A DNA stretch of 33,300 bases, taken from assembly GCA_014860355.1 (NCBI GenBank), contig JACZJV010000007.1, positions 1 through 33,300 on the forward strand, given 5' to 3'. Shown here piece by piece: positions 8,013 through 16,669 of this stretch. Numbering within the stretch: position 1 is the stretch's first letter; the number at the start of each line of letters is the position of its first letter. The translations under genes and the position numbers were made by a program. The notes beneath the pieces were generated by a model. It saw only the letters and a list, made by a program, of their open reading frames with translations. It was not told the DNA's origin and did not search any database. The stretch comes from Burkholderiales bacterium (GTDB lineage Bacteria > Pseudomonadota > Gammaproteobacteria > Burkholderiales > SG8-39).

Positions 8013-8114
8013 TCCTCGCTATCCAGACGGAAAGGAACGGCCGTCGCTTCCCGCCGACCTGAGCGCGGGGCAGTGGCGCGCCTGCCGTCGAGGACTATCC
8101 CCCTCGTCTGTGCC

Positions 8115-8128
8115 TTGGTCCGGACCAA
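8115..8128. repeat. 14-bp palindrome between convergent genes
   Basis: TTGGTCCGGACCAA is a perfect palindrome in the 174-base gap between the ends of the ferredoxin and SDR genes. A shared 3'-end hairpin is possible, but the loop would be very tight and no T-run follows. Confidence 0.35.
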
Positions 8129-8186
8129 TTGATCCGCAACGCCACCCCGTTGCATGCCCGCCATGGCTTCGCTACGCCGGATTGAA

Positions 8187-8948
8187 CTAGCAGCAGCGCC
8201 CGCCGTCCACTTCCAGACAGGTGCCGCTGACGAAGGCGGCTTCGTCGGAGGCGAGAAACAGGGCTGCATTGGCAATGTCGCGCACGCTCGACAGCCGTCC
8301 CATGGGCACGCTCGCGCGGAATTTCGCGTGCACTTCCGGGGTGTTCTGGCCGCCGGCAAATTCGGCGGAAAGGCCGGTATCCGGACAGAACACCGGATTG
8401 ACGCAATTGACACGAACCTGGTCCGGGCCGAATTCGGCCGCCATCGATTTGCTCAGCAGGATCACCGCGCCCTTGCTGCTGTTGTATACCGTGAGGCCGG
8501 GACGCGGGCGCACACCCGCTGTCGAGGCGACGTTGACGAAGCAGCCCCCGCCTTGCGCCCTGAACACGGGCAAGGCGTGCAGCGCCGCGAGATAGATGCT
8601 CTTTACATTGGTGGCGTAGACATGATCGTATTCTTCTTCGGTCACGTCCATGAACGGCTTGTTGCGGTGGGTCCAGCCGGCGTTGTTGACGACGATATCC
8701 AGGCGGCCGAACCTGGCCTGCGTTGTCGCGACCAGCGCCGCCCAGTCGGCGCCGCGCGTCACGTCCGCTTTTACGAACTGCGCCGTACCGCCCGCTTTCC
8801 TTATCTCCTCGGCTACTCGCTCGCCGCCAGCCGCATTGATGTCGTCGACGATGACTTTGGCACCTTCGGCGGCAAAACGCCGTGCAATGGCTGCGCCGAA
8901 ACCGGATGCGGCGCCGGTGATGATCGCCACCTTGTCCTTGAGTTGCAT
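8187..8948 (-). CDS. SDR-family oxidoreductase (FabG/glucose dehydrogenase-like)
   Basis: This 253-residue protein is a classical short-chain dehydrogenase. It has the cofactor motif TGAASGFG (residues 11-18), NNAG (88-91) and the catalytic Ser142, Tyr155 and Lys159. The acidic residues after strand 2 (VDDIN) suggest NAD(H) rather than NADP(H). The end, VSGTCLEVDGGRCC, matches the family except for the unusual final Cys-Cys pair. It should oxidise an alcohol or reduce a ketone; given the P450 operon next door, oxidation of a hydroxylated product is conceivable but unproven, as it is on the opposite strand. GGAG precedes the ATG by six bases. Confidence 0.9.
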   Translation of the reverse strand: MQLKDKVAIITGAASGFGAAIARRFAAEGAKVIVDDINAAGGERVAEEIRKAGGTAQFVKADVTRGADWAALVATTQARFGRLDIVVNNAGWTHRNKPFMDVTEEEYDHVYATNVKSIYLAALHALPVFRAQGGGCFVNVASTAGVRPRPGLTVYNSSKGAVILLSKSMAAEFGPDQVRVNCVNPVFCPDTGLSAEFAGGQNTPEVHAKFRASVPMGRLSSVRDIANAALFLASDEAAFVSGTCLEVDGGRCC

Positions 8949-9060
8949 GTTGACTCCTTGCTGAGTTACACGAGCTTGGCGGAAAAAAAAGAGAATACTC
9001 GGTTTGCAGTCGAGCCGACGTCGGTGCGATCGCGCCGGTCGACCGCCAGGCAGACGCGGT

Positions 9061-10605
9061 TCAGCTGCCCTTGAGAAGCATCAGGCCGTGGCTGCTCGAT
9101 TCGCCAATAATGTAGCCGGCGAGCTCATCCAGCGATTTCTCGGTAATGGCCTCAGGGGAGAATACGCGCTCCAGCGTGCCGAAGTGTTCGACGTTGCGCA
9201 TTTTCAAGGTCAGTTTGCCTGTATCGAAATTGCCCAGCAGCTGCAAACTGGCTTTGACCTCGCAGGGAATGGTGAAGGTCGTGCGCACGACGGAGCCGCG
9301 CTCGTTGCGCTCTTCCTGGGCGGTGAAGTCGATCTTGGTTTCGCGCAGCAGCCGTATCAGCTTTTCTTCGGCAGGGCTCTCACGCGACGCGCGCAGCAGC
9401 TTGCCGGCGGACAAACGATAGTGCAGCGCAAACTGTTCGTACACCTTTGATGCCGGCGAAATCTCCCGCGTGCGGAAATCGATCCGGCTGCTCTCCCATA
9501 TCAGGCCTTCGAACTTTGGCACGCCGACGATGGAGTATTCCTTGGCGTAAGCCGGCTTCACCAGATAGAGGTGCTCGGTGAACTCCTTCAGGTAGCGATA
9601 AGCTTTTTCCACCGCGCCGCTGACCCGGGCAATGAGCTCCTGCGGCGAATCCGGCTTCTTTTCGTCCGCCTGCTTGGCCAGGGCAAGCTGCTTGAATTTG
9701 GCCAGCCGGCTGCCGGCCTCGGGTACGGACTGTTCAGCCGGCGCCACGGGCTTCGCCGCGGGAGTCAGTGCGGGAACGTCGGCTTTGTCAGCGCCTACGG
9801 TCTCCGCGGGGCCGGGCACGCGTACGGGGACCGGCCGTTTCGCACCGTCCTCCATGCCGAATACCGTTTTCACCGCCTTGATCAGTACGTCGATCTGGAA
9901 CGGCTTGGTGATGTAGCCGTCGGCCCCGCCCTGCAAGCCCTTGAGCACCGCCTCGCGGGTCGCCGTGCCGGTGACCATGACGACCGGAATCTCCTTCAGC
10001 AGCGGGTGCTGGCGCATCCTGTCGAGGACGTTGAAACCGTCGGCATCCGGCAAGGTCACGTCTAGGAGCACCAGATCGGGCAGCGGCTGCTGGCGCAAGG
10101 CCGCAACGATCTGCTCGCGGTTCATCGCCACTCGCGCGACGAATCCGGTGCGCTCCAGCACTATCTTCATGTTCGCGGCGAGCTGCTGCTCGTCTTCGAC
10201 TACCATCACCACGCACTTCCTGCCCTGCGCGAGCCTGAGTTCGGTCGGCGGCCGGCGCACAATGCGCACGGTGTAGCCTTCCTCGCGCAAAGTGGATACA
10301 CCGCTCGCGATCGCGCTTTCGCTGGGCATTTTCCCCCCTGGCTCGCGCGGCGCGCCGTTGCCGAAGAAGTCTCCCAGATCGATTTCCTGCAAGGCGATGT
10401 GCTCGGAGCGCAGCAGCTTGTCCAGCAGCTCGATCAACTCGTCCGGCGCGCGATTCGCGGCGCTCGCCTGCAGCTGGCTCACCGTGGATGCGCCGTCGAT
10501 CAGCACCAGCAGTTCGAGTTCCGGGCGCGACAGCGAGGTACCGGCCTCGGCGAGCTCACGCTGGCCCAGATACGTCAGGAAATAGACATCTTCGCTATTG
10601 ATCAT
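9061..10605 (-). CDS. Multidomain response regulator with unknown flanking domains
   Basis: The 514-residue product has a central receiver domain (about residues 130-250) with the acidic pair Glu137/Asp138, phospho-acceptor Asp182 (VLLDVTLPDADG), Thr212 and Lys234. The 80 residues before it look helical, with a winged-helix-like ELLVLIDGASTVSQLQ pattern. After a Pro/Ala-rich linker (about 255-310) comes a roughly 190-residue C-terminal domain of mixed helix and strand that I do not recognise and that lacks HD, GGDEF, EAL or HTH motifs. It probably takes a phosphate from a histidine kinase, but none is encoded nearby. Output is unknown. The ATG at 10605 has only a weak ribosome site. Confidence 0.8.
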   Translation of the reverse strand: MINSEDVYFLTYLGQRELAEAGTSLSRPELELLVLIDGASTVSQLQASAANRAPDELIELLDKLLRSEHIALQEIDLGDFFGNGAPREPGGKMPSESAIASGVSTLREEGYTVRIVRRPPTELRLAQGRKCVVMVVEDEQQLAANMKIVLERTGFVARVAMNREQIVAALRQQPLPDLVLLDVTLPDADGFNVLDRMRQHPLLKEIPVVMVTGTATREAVLKGLQGGADGYITKPFQIDVLIKAVKTVFGMEDGAKRPVPVRVPGPAETVGADKADVPALTPAAKPVAPAEQSVPEAGSRLAKFKQLALAKQADEKKPDSPQELIARVSGAVEKAYRYLKEFTEHLYLVKPAYAKEYSIVGVPKFEGLIWESSRIDFRTREISPASKVYEQFALHYRLSAGKLLRASRESPAEEKLIRLLRETKIDFTAQEERNERGSVVRTTFTIPCEVKASLQLLGNFDTGKLTLKMRNVEHFGTLERVFSPEAITEKSLDELAGYIIGESSSHGLMLLKGS

Positions 10606-11071
10606 CGGCGCTTGCCCGGGACCCTACGGAATCCTCGATGGATACGCCCGGGCGAACCTGCGCCAGCCCCCGCAGGCCCGGAATACGAGGCTGGTCGAGC
10701 ACGGGTGATGCAAATACCCTGTCACGTCCATACATTCTATCGTCCAACAGTCCTCACCAGAGGGCGCACGCACCCGGATCGGACGAGCGCATCGCTGCGG
10801 GCAGCCGCGGTGGGCGCCAGGGGTCCGCAACAATACGATGGGACCAGCCCCTCGCCCTCCCCTGGGTTCTGACCCCGGCGGCCAAGCTTGGGGCTGCTTA
10901 GTCTACACGCGAACCGCCGGCGCCGGAAATCGCGAGGGCCGATTCAAGTACGCCTGCTATCGCCGGTGCATAGTGCGATCGCAGCCGCTTGCGCGATGCG
11001 CCAGGCGACGGAGCTCCGGACCATCGACCGCCGATGTGCGCCCGCCCGGTGCGGCCGTGCAGCTATGCGCC
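10606..11071. other. 466-base gene-free stretch
   Basis: I see no supportable gene between the response regulator start and the carbonic anhydrase end. Frames crossing this stretch on the plus strand run antisense into carbonic anhydrase. It should contain the promoter of the response regulator, and a minus-strand TAGAAT-like box lies near 10737-10742 without a good -35. No clear terminator was found for the carbonic anhydrase gene. Confidence 0.5.
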
Positions 11072-11731
11072 TCAGCCGAACGTACCCATGGGCCCCGGAT
11101 ATTTCACTTCCTCCAGCTTCCCGGTGTCCACGTCGTAGATGAATCCGCGCACGGTAATCGCGTCTGGCCCGCTGCTCGGCAGCCAGGGATGGTTCAGGAT
11201 CATCGACATGCCGCGCCGCACGTCCCACTCCAGGCGTTGCGTCTGCTTGTCGCTGCGCGCGGCGTCCAGCGGTTCGATCTGGCCGCGGAAGGCATGGAAC
11301 TGGGACGGTGTCGATGCGCACTTCCTGCAACTCGTGAAGGTGCGCGACGTCGCCTGGCCCAATAACTTCTCCGCCGCCGGGTCGCCCTCGAGTCCCGCTT
11401 TGAGCAAGTCGTCGGTGAAAGCGAGCATGCCGCAGCGGGTGTGGTGTATCAGAATGATTTCATTGGTGTCGAGCAGATGGTGCGAAATGACGAGGCAGCG
11501 GATCGCATCGTCGGTCACCACGCCCCCCGCATTGCGGATGATGTGGGCGTCGCCGGTCTGCAGGCCCAGCAGGTCCTCCACGTCCAGGCGCGCGTCCATG
11601 CAGGCCACCACCGCCACATGCTTGGCCGGGTTGATCGGCTGTTTTCCGGGATAAGCGGGTTTGTGTAGGGTCCCGCCTTCGGCATACTGCCTGTTGTTCT
11701 GCAAATACTGGTCGGTGTTCACGTTTGCCAT
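11072..11731 (-). CDS. Beta-class carbonic anhydrase
   Basis: This 219-residue enzyme interconverts CO2 and bicarbonate. Zinc ligands are visible as Cys44 (in CMDAR, with the Asp46-Arg48 dyad), His97 and Cys100 (in HHTRCG); the RNAGG loop at residues 66-70 is also conserved. The C-terminal part, with WDVRRG, LNHPWLP and [16 protein letters not shown], is typical of this subgroup. An additional SCRKC pair lies in the middle region. AAGGAGG stands four bases before the ATG. It appears to be a single-gene unit between mnmC and the response regulator. Confidence 0.9.
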   Translation of the reverse strand: MANVNTDQYLQNNRQYAEGGTLHKPAYPGKQPINPAKHVAVVACMDARLDVEDLLGLQTGDAHIIRNAGGVVTDDAIRCLVISHHLLDTNEIILIHHTRCGMLAFTDDLLKAGLEGDPAAEKLLGQATSRTFTSCRKCASTPSQFHAFRGQIEPLDAARSDKQTQRLEWDVRRGMSMILNHPWLPSSGPDAITVRGFIYDVDTGKLEEVKYPGPMGTFG

Positions 11732-11982
11732 GTTCCCTCCTTCGTTGAAATTTCGGAGTCCGCGATGACCGGCTTCTTCAGGCCGCTCGTTCCGCCCGAC
11801 AGGGTCGGGTTGGACATGCTAGCGCAATCGCGTATGGCCGCAAACTCACTTCCGCAGCATGGGCATTGCGGTCTTTCGGCTTCTGGTTTCCGACTGCAAG
11901 CAAGCGACAGCCGGCCTGAAACAGCGGCGACGCCACAGACGGTTGGATGCGTAGATAGCCGCAGCGAATTACCCGAAGGCAC

Positions 11983-13905
11983 TCACAATTTTCCGCGGCG
12001 TGCCTGCTTCAGCACGAAGCGCCCGGGATCCATCGCGTCGGCCAGGCTGCCCTCCAGCGGCAGGGGTTCGTCCTCGATCAGGCTTGCCAGCAACTCGCCC
12101 GCCAGCGCCGCCCACACCAGGCCGCGCGATGCGTAGCCCGTGGCGCAGTAAAGTCCGGGGCATCGCGGCAGGTCCTGCAACCGGGCGCCGGACAGAGCGG
12201 CCTTGCGCGCGCGGGCAGCGCTTACGTCGGGCATCGCGCCGACCAGCGGCAGGTGGTCCGGCGCGGCGCAACGAAAGCCCACCGCGCCCTCGAGCGCCGC
12301 GGCGTCGCCGGCCACGCGCGCCTCGGGCAGCAGCTGCGCCAGGCGCAGCAGGTTGGACTCGTGCCCGCGCAGCTGCGGCTCGGGATCGTCGTCGTCGCGG
12401 TCGTAGGTGCTGCCGGTCACGAGCATGCCGTCGATTGCCGGCAGCACATAGCCTGAACCGGTAAGCACAACGCGCGGCGCGCTGAGGTTTTCGGCGGGCA
12501 CGTAGCTGAGCTGCCCGCGGGTCTGCTGCAGCGGCTGCGCCACCGGCGCAAGCCGCGTCATATCGTTCGAATTGGCCAGCACCAGCACCGGGGCGGCGGC
12601 TATGAGCCTGCCGTCGGCGGCCAGCGCCTGCCACAGCCCGCCGCAATGCGACAGGGTCTCGACCCTGGCGCCGAAATGTGCGCCGAGCGCCGTACCGGCC
12701 GCCGCGAGTTGCGCGCCGATGAGACTCACAGGACGCATCCAGCCGCCGCCCGGAAACCACCAGCCGCCGCTGCCCAGGGCGCATCCGGCATGCGCTTCGG
12801 CTGCGCTGCGATCGAGGAACCGGGCGTAGTCGGCGGGGAAACCATGCGCCGCTATCGCCGCGATCATGCGCTTTTCCCTGGCCGAATCGCCGCAGAGTTG
12901 CAGCACGCCGCAGCGCGCCCAGTCCAGCGCCCCACCAGAGTGCTCCAGCGCCAGCCAACGGCTCAGGGCATAGAGAAAACCGTTGCGTGTGGCGCGCGAC
13001 AGAAAGCAGTCATCGCGCGAAACGTGCGGGTGAAATGCACCTGCGTACCTGGCGGGCGGCTGCGCGGCCGGCATCGGGCGGCTCTCGATCAGCTCGATGC
13101 GCCAGCCGCGCTGTGCCAGACGCTCGCTGAGGGCTGCGCCGGCGATGCCGGCGCCGATCACGATGGCATGCCGCTCGCCGCGCCGGCCTGCCGCCGGCCG
13201 CGACCGGCGCGGCATGTAGCTGCCGCGCAGCATTTCGCGCTTGCGCCCGAAGCCGGGACATTTCTCGACTGCGAATCCCGCCGCCTCCAGCGCCTGGCGC
13301 ACCGCGGCCGCGCTGGAGTAGGTCGCGACGGTGGCGCCGGGACGGGCCAGCCGCGCGAGTTGCCGCAGCAGCTGCTCGGACCACATTTCCTGATTGAGCC
13401 GGGGCGCGAAGCCGTCCAGATAAATTGCGTCGGCCGACAGGCGCAGCCGCGGCGCGATTTCCGCCGCGTCGGCGAACGCCAGCGTCAGCGTCAGGCGCTC
13501 GTCTTCGAAGTGCAGGCGGTGCATGCCCGCGACCAGCGGCGGCCACGCGTCCTGCAACTGCCGCGCGAGCGGCTCGAATTCGCGGTAGCGCTGATGCAGC
13601 GCCGCCAGCGCAGTGCGGTCGAACGGATGCTTTTCGATCGAGACAAAATGCAGGCGTTCGCAGCGCGCGGGGTCGGCGCGCCATTGCCGCCAGGTGGCGA
13701 GGAAATTGAGCCCCAGCCCGAACCCGGTTTCCACTATGGTGAAAACGCGCGCCTGAGCCCATCTGCGCGGCAAATCGTTACCGGCGACAAACACATGCTG
13801 CGCCTGGCCCGGACCCGAATCCGCGCTGTGGTAGACGTCGCCGTAAGCAGGCGAGTACGGGGTTCCTTCGGCGTCAAATGCCAGTTCGGCGGGGCCTATG
13901 CGCAT
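11983..13905 (-). CDS. mnmC: MnmC, bifunctional tRNA U34 oxidoreductase/methyltransferase
   Basis: This 640-residue fusion makes the last two steps of mnm5(s2)U at the wobble position of certain tRNAs. The N-terminal methyltransferase (about residues 1-235) shows the SAM-binding ETGFGLGLNF (59-68) and DGFAPRLNQEMW (164-175). The C-terminal FAD domain begins with VIGAGIAGAALSERLAQRGW (about 249-268), and later shows AGAFHPHVSRDD and the family's C-terminal ATGYASRGLVWA. Both halves look intact and the length is normal. It is the last gene of a minus-strand run, 36 bases after the DUF3443 gene. Confidence 0.95.
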   Translation of the reverse strand: MRIGPAELAFDAEGTPYSPAYGDVYHSADSGPGQAQHVFVAGNDLPRRWAQARVFTIVETGFGLGLNFLATWRQWRADPARCERLHFVSIEKHPFDRTALAALHQRYREFEPLARQLQDAWPPLVAGMHRLHFEDERLTLTLAFADAAEIAPRLRLSADAIYLDGFAPRLNQEMWSEQLLRQLARLARPGATVATYSSAAAVRQALEAAGFAVEKCPGFGRKREMLRGSYMPRRSRPAAGRRGERHAIVIGAGIAGAALSERLAQRGWRIELIESRPMPAAQPPARYAGAFHPHVSRDDCFLSRATRNGFLYALSRWLALEHSGGALDWARCGVLQLCGDSAREKRMIAAIAAHGFPADYARFLDRSAAEAHAGCALGSGGWWFPGGGWMRPVSLIGAQLAAAGTALGAHFGARVETLSHCGGLWQALAADGRLIAAAPVLVLANSNDMTRLAPVAQPLQQTRGQLSYVPAENLSAPRVVLTGSGYVLPAIDGMLVTGSTYDRDDDDPEPQLRGHESNLLRLAQLLPEARVAGDAAALEGAVGFRCAAPDHLPLVGAMPDVSAARARKAALSGARLQDLPRCPGLYCATGYASRGLVWAALAGELLASLIEDEPLPLEGSLADAMDPGRFVLKQARRGKL

Positions 13906-13941
13906 GCGCGCGCCGACACGCCGGCGGCGCTCCTGCGCGCG

Positions 13942-15147
13942 CTAGAAAGCCACATAGGGTCCGGCACCGGCCGGCGTGGGCGCACCCTCGATCGCCGTGT
14001 ACACGCTGCGGCCGTAGAAAAACGGCAGCCCCCAGTCGAAGCTATTGGTGACGAATGGCGCACCCAGATTGGGAAATGCGGTAAATCCCGGATTGTCCGT
14101 CAGCAGTGCCGCTGCATTGGCGACGCTGAACGCGACGCTCGCACTCGCGCCGTTTGCGCCCTCGATCACTGCGGACGCATCGATGGTCGATGCCGGGCAA
14201 TAGAATCCCGGTGCGGGAGTCGTGCTCGCGCAGACCGCGATGCTGTCGGAAAAAAACAGCCCGTTGGAACCGCTGTCGAGAAAGCTGGCGCTCAGGGCGT
14301 TGCCGTTGTAGCGCGTGGTGAAATTTCCGCTGGCCGGATCGACGCCGATCACGGTCGCCGTACCCAGGCCATTGTTCGGCTGAGTGCCGATGCCGAACAC
14401 CAGCGTACCGTCGACGCGCTCGGCGCCTGCCGCCGGCACCGAGGGCAGGCGGATGATCACGCCGTTGTTGTCGCGCGGAAACTTCGCTACCGGGTTCTGC
14501 ACCTGCTGCGCCAGGGCGATCGGTGCCTGCTGGCAAACCGAGGACGTGCAAACGTAATACATGGCCCGGTCGTTAGGCTGCGTGCAAGCGCTGCCGCAGT
14601 CCTGCCGGAATACGCCCATCCCCAGTATGCCGTTGGCGCGCAGTTCCTGCACGCTGTTCTTCGACGGACCGGAGGAGGAGCACCTGGACGGAACATTGGG
14701 AAAGTCCGGATCTCCGATCACCTGTATCGGCAGTGAGCCTGCGCGCTCGTCGGCGATTCTGAGATCCGCGAGTTTCACCGGTCCCCAGGTGTAGCCGTCG
14801 ACGAAATAAGCGCACTGGACCACCGCTGCGCCTACGGAATTGACCTGCTGTACCAGCCCCAGCGATGCCGAAATCGCCGAGGAGAGGATCCTCAGCCCGG
14901 TGGATCCGGTATCGATCACGATGTTATCGATGACTTGGCAGCTGGAATTGCTTCCCGGCGCGCACAGAATTACGCTGGTCGTCGCAAGATTGACGTTGTT
15001 GACCGGGCCTGGAGCAACTGAAATCGCTTGCACGTTCGAGCTCGTGGTCGGCGCGGATGCGGCGGGCTCGCTCGCGCCGCCACAGCCCTGGATCTGGGCC
15101 AGGGTCGCAAGCGACACCAGTACGAGGAGATTGCGCAGGGTAGTCAT
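13942..15147 (-). CDS. DUF3443 lipoprotein with pepsin-like motifs
   Basis: The 401-residue product starts with a hydrophobic signal ending in IQGC, so Cys22 is a probable lipidation site. It resembles DUF3443 proteins of Burkholderiales. Two aspartate motifs stand out: IDTGSTGLRIL with Asp79 and LDSGSNGLFF with Asp291, plus ANGILGMGVF at 171-180. This is the order and rough spacing of the two catalytic DTG/DSG loops and the flanking GILG segment of pepsin-family aspartic proteases. A peptidase-like fold is therefore likely; activity is unproven. Many cysteines suggest disulfides in the periplasm. The DUF2844 gene ends three bases upstream, so the two are co-translated and probably work together. 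Confidence 0.75.
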   Translation of the reverse strand: MTTLRNLLVLVSLATLAQIQGCGGASEPAASAPTTSSNVQAISVAPGPVNNVNLATTSVILCAPGSNSSCQVIDNIVIDTGSTGLRILSSAISASLGLVQQVNSVGAAVVQCAYFVDGYTWGPVKLADLRIADERAGSLPIQVIGDPDFPNVPSRCSSSGPSKNSVQELRANGILGMGVFRQDCGSACTQPNDRAMYYVCTSSVCQQAPIALAQQVQNPVAKFPRDNNGVIIRLPSVPAAGAERVDGTLVFGIGTQPNNGLGTATVIGVDPASGNFTTRYNGNALSASFLDSGSNGLFFSDSIAVCASTTPAPGFYCPASTIDASAVIEGANGASASVAFSVANAAALLTDNPGFTAFPNLGAPFVTNSFDWGLPFFYGRSVYTAIEGAPTPAGAGPYVAF

Positions 15148-15150
15148 ACG

Positions 15151-15603
15151 TTATCGAATTTCCTCTGCGGAAACGCCCCGCGGCAACATGGCCGGAACAT
15201 AAGCCCTGCCGATAAAGGCGCGCATATGCCCCCCGCTCTGCACCACCAACCCGGACTGCTCGAGCGCACGCGCTCCACCGCCGGTGGCCTGGTTTTTCAC
15301 GGCATCGACATAGGCTGCAAAATACCGGCCCAGGACCTGCTGCAGGTCCGGCATCGAGGGGCCCTGCCAGGACACCGCGAACACCATGCCCGCGGGCGAG
15401 ACATATTCCCTCACCGTGGTCCCTGAAGGCAGTTGCATGCCGTGCACGGCAAACCTGGCTGTGTCGGTGACTTCCAGCCCGGACTGCAGTTGCGCCTGGT
15501 CTAGCTGCACCGAACTCACGTCCTCGCCCAGCGTTGCCGCCGCGGGAGCGCAGACGCCCAGAAAAACCAGGGCGAGTCCGCTGCACCACAATTTCAATTG
15601 CAT
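15151..15603 (-). CDS. DUF2844 exported protein
   Basis: This 150-residue protein has a signal peptide (hydrophobic to about residue 20, cleavage after APAAA) and a compact body with ARFAVHGMQLPSGTTVREYVSPAGMVFAVSWQGPSMPDLQQVLG, which I recognise as DUF2844. Members are commonly encoded directly before DUF3443, as here. The function is unknown. GGGAG precedes the ATG. It follows the FAD subunit gene of the molybdenum enzyme by 43 bases, so it may share the transcript without sharing function. Confidence 0.78.
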   Translation of the reverse strand: MQLKLWCSGLALVFLGVCAPAAATLGEDVSSVQLDQAQLQSGLEVTDTARFAVHGMQLPSGTTVREYVSPAGMVFAVSWQGPSMPDLQQVLGRYFAAYVDAVKNQATGGGARALEQSGLVVQSGGHMRAFIGRAYVPAMLPRGVSAEEIR

Positions 15604-15646
15604 TGCCTGCTCCCTGCCAGGTGTGCTTGCCGCAATGCCCCTGGCG

Positions 15647-16669
15647 TTACAGTGCCTGCCGCGCGGTGCTCATGCGCATCGCGCGCATATCGTCGCCGCG
15701 GATCTCGCGCAGCGCGTAGCCGACGTAGCTGGGCACGACTTCCTTGCGCCAGTATACATCGAGGTCGGTATTATCCATAGGCTTGGCTCTCGAGGCCGCC
15801 AGGGAACCGGCCTCTGCGATCACCTCGTCTGTGAGTTTCTTGCCGATCAGGAACTCGCTCGCCTTGCCGGCGAGGAACGGCTGCGACGCAACCGCGCCCA
15901 GCACCAGGCGCATCTCCTCGATGGTGCCATCGGGCGCGGCGCGCGCGGCCACGGCCACGCCGAGCAGCGGGAAATCGAAGGAACCGCGCCGGCGCAGCTT
16001 CCAGTAGGTGCTCTTCCAGCCCCCGGCCTGCGGCAATACCACCTCGGTAAGGATTTCGTCGGGCTTGCGCGCGAGGTAATCCATGCCGTCGTTCTTGTAC
16101 AGGCTCTCGAGCGCGAGTTCGCGCTCGCCGTCGGCCGAAACCAGCCGCACTTTCGCCCCCAGCGCGATCAGCGCGGGCGCCGTATCGGTGGAGGATACGG
16201 CGAGACAGCGCTTGCTCGCGGTTGCGACCCAGCAGGTCTTGCCCTCCCTTTTCATGCAATAACCGATGGCCTCGCGCCAATCCTCGTTCTGGTTGTAATA
16301 GTTGCAGCGCGTGTCCAGGCACAGATTGCCGCCCAGCGTTCCCATGTTGCGCAGATGCGGCGTGGCAACCTGCGCTGCCGCCTGCCACAGTCCGCGGTAA
16401 TTTTCGCGCACCGCGCCGGTACCGACGACCCCGGTCAGGGTGAGTCCGGCGCCCAGCGTGAGGCCGGAACCATTCGATACGTTCTTGAGTCCTTTGACCC
16501 GGTTGAGCGAAATCAGCGTTGCCGGCGTCTGCTGGCGCCGCTTCATATTGGGCAGCAGATCGGTGCCGCCGGCGATGAGCATGGCACGCGGGCCTTCGCC
16601 TGCGAGAATGCGCGCGGCTTCGGCCACGCTGCCCGGCGACTCATGCTTGAACCACGGCAGGCGCATCAT
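15647..16669 (-). CDS. hcrB: Molybdenum hydroxylase FAD/[4Fe-4S] subunit, 4-hydroxybenzoyl-CoA reductase beta type
   Basis: The 340-residue protein has the FAD-binding signature of the xanthine oxidase family: AGGTDLLP (33-40) and RNMGTLGGNLC (107-117). Between about residues 117 and 155 it carries extra cysteines at 122, 138, 146 and 155 (and 117). An insertion with four such cysteines is the hallmark of the beta subunit of 4-hydroxybenzoyl-CoA reductase, where it holds an additional [4Fe-4S] cluster that helps low-potential electrons enter the enzyme. Ordinary aerobic family members lack it. Its ATG overlaps the large-subunit stop by four bases (ATGA). A related CoA-thioester or aromatic substrate is possible. 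Confidence 0.78.
   Translation of the reverse strand: MMRLPWFKHESPGSVAEAARILAGEGPRAMLIAGGTDLLPNMKRRQQTPATLISLNRVKGLKNVSNGSGLTLGAGLTLTGVVGTGAVRENYRGLWQAAAQVATPHLRNMGTLGGNLCLDTRCNYYNQNEDWREAIGYCMKREGKTCWVATASKRCLAVSSTDTAPALIALGAKVRLVSADGERELALESLYKNDGMDYLARKPDEILTEVVLPQAGGWKSTYWKLRRRGSFDFPLLGVAVAARAAPDGTIEEMRLVLGAVASQPFLAGKASEFLIGKKLTDEVIAEAGSLAASRAKPMDNTDLDVYWRKEVVPSYVGYALREIRGDDMRAMRMSTARQAL

Noticed and set aside
8011-8096. Inverted repeat AGTCCTCG/CGAGGACT with a 70-base loop
   Set aside because: The arms are only eight bases and far apart; chance occurrence is plausible and no function is suggested.
11719-11982. An 87-codon minus-strand frame with a CPCCGSEF zinc-ribbon-like stretch between mnmC and carbonic anhydrase
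   Set aside because: Codon use lacks the strong GC bias at third positions of real genes here, there is no ribosome site, and it overlaps the carbonic anhydrase start.
12646-14736. Open frame of 696 codons on the plus strand
   Set aside because: It is antisense to mnmC and the DUF3443 gene, both with clear family motifs; its Arg/Ala/Gly-rich translation resembles no family and is a high-GC shadow.
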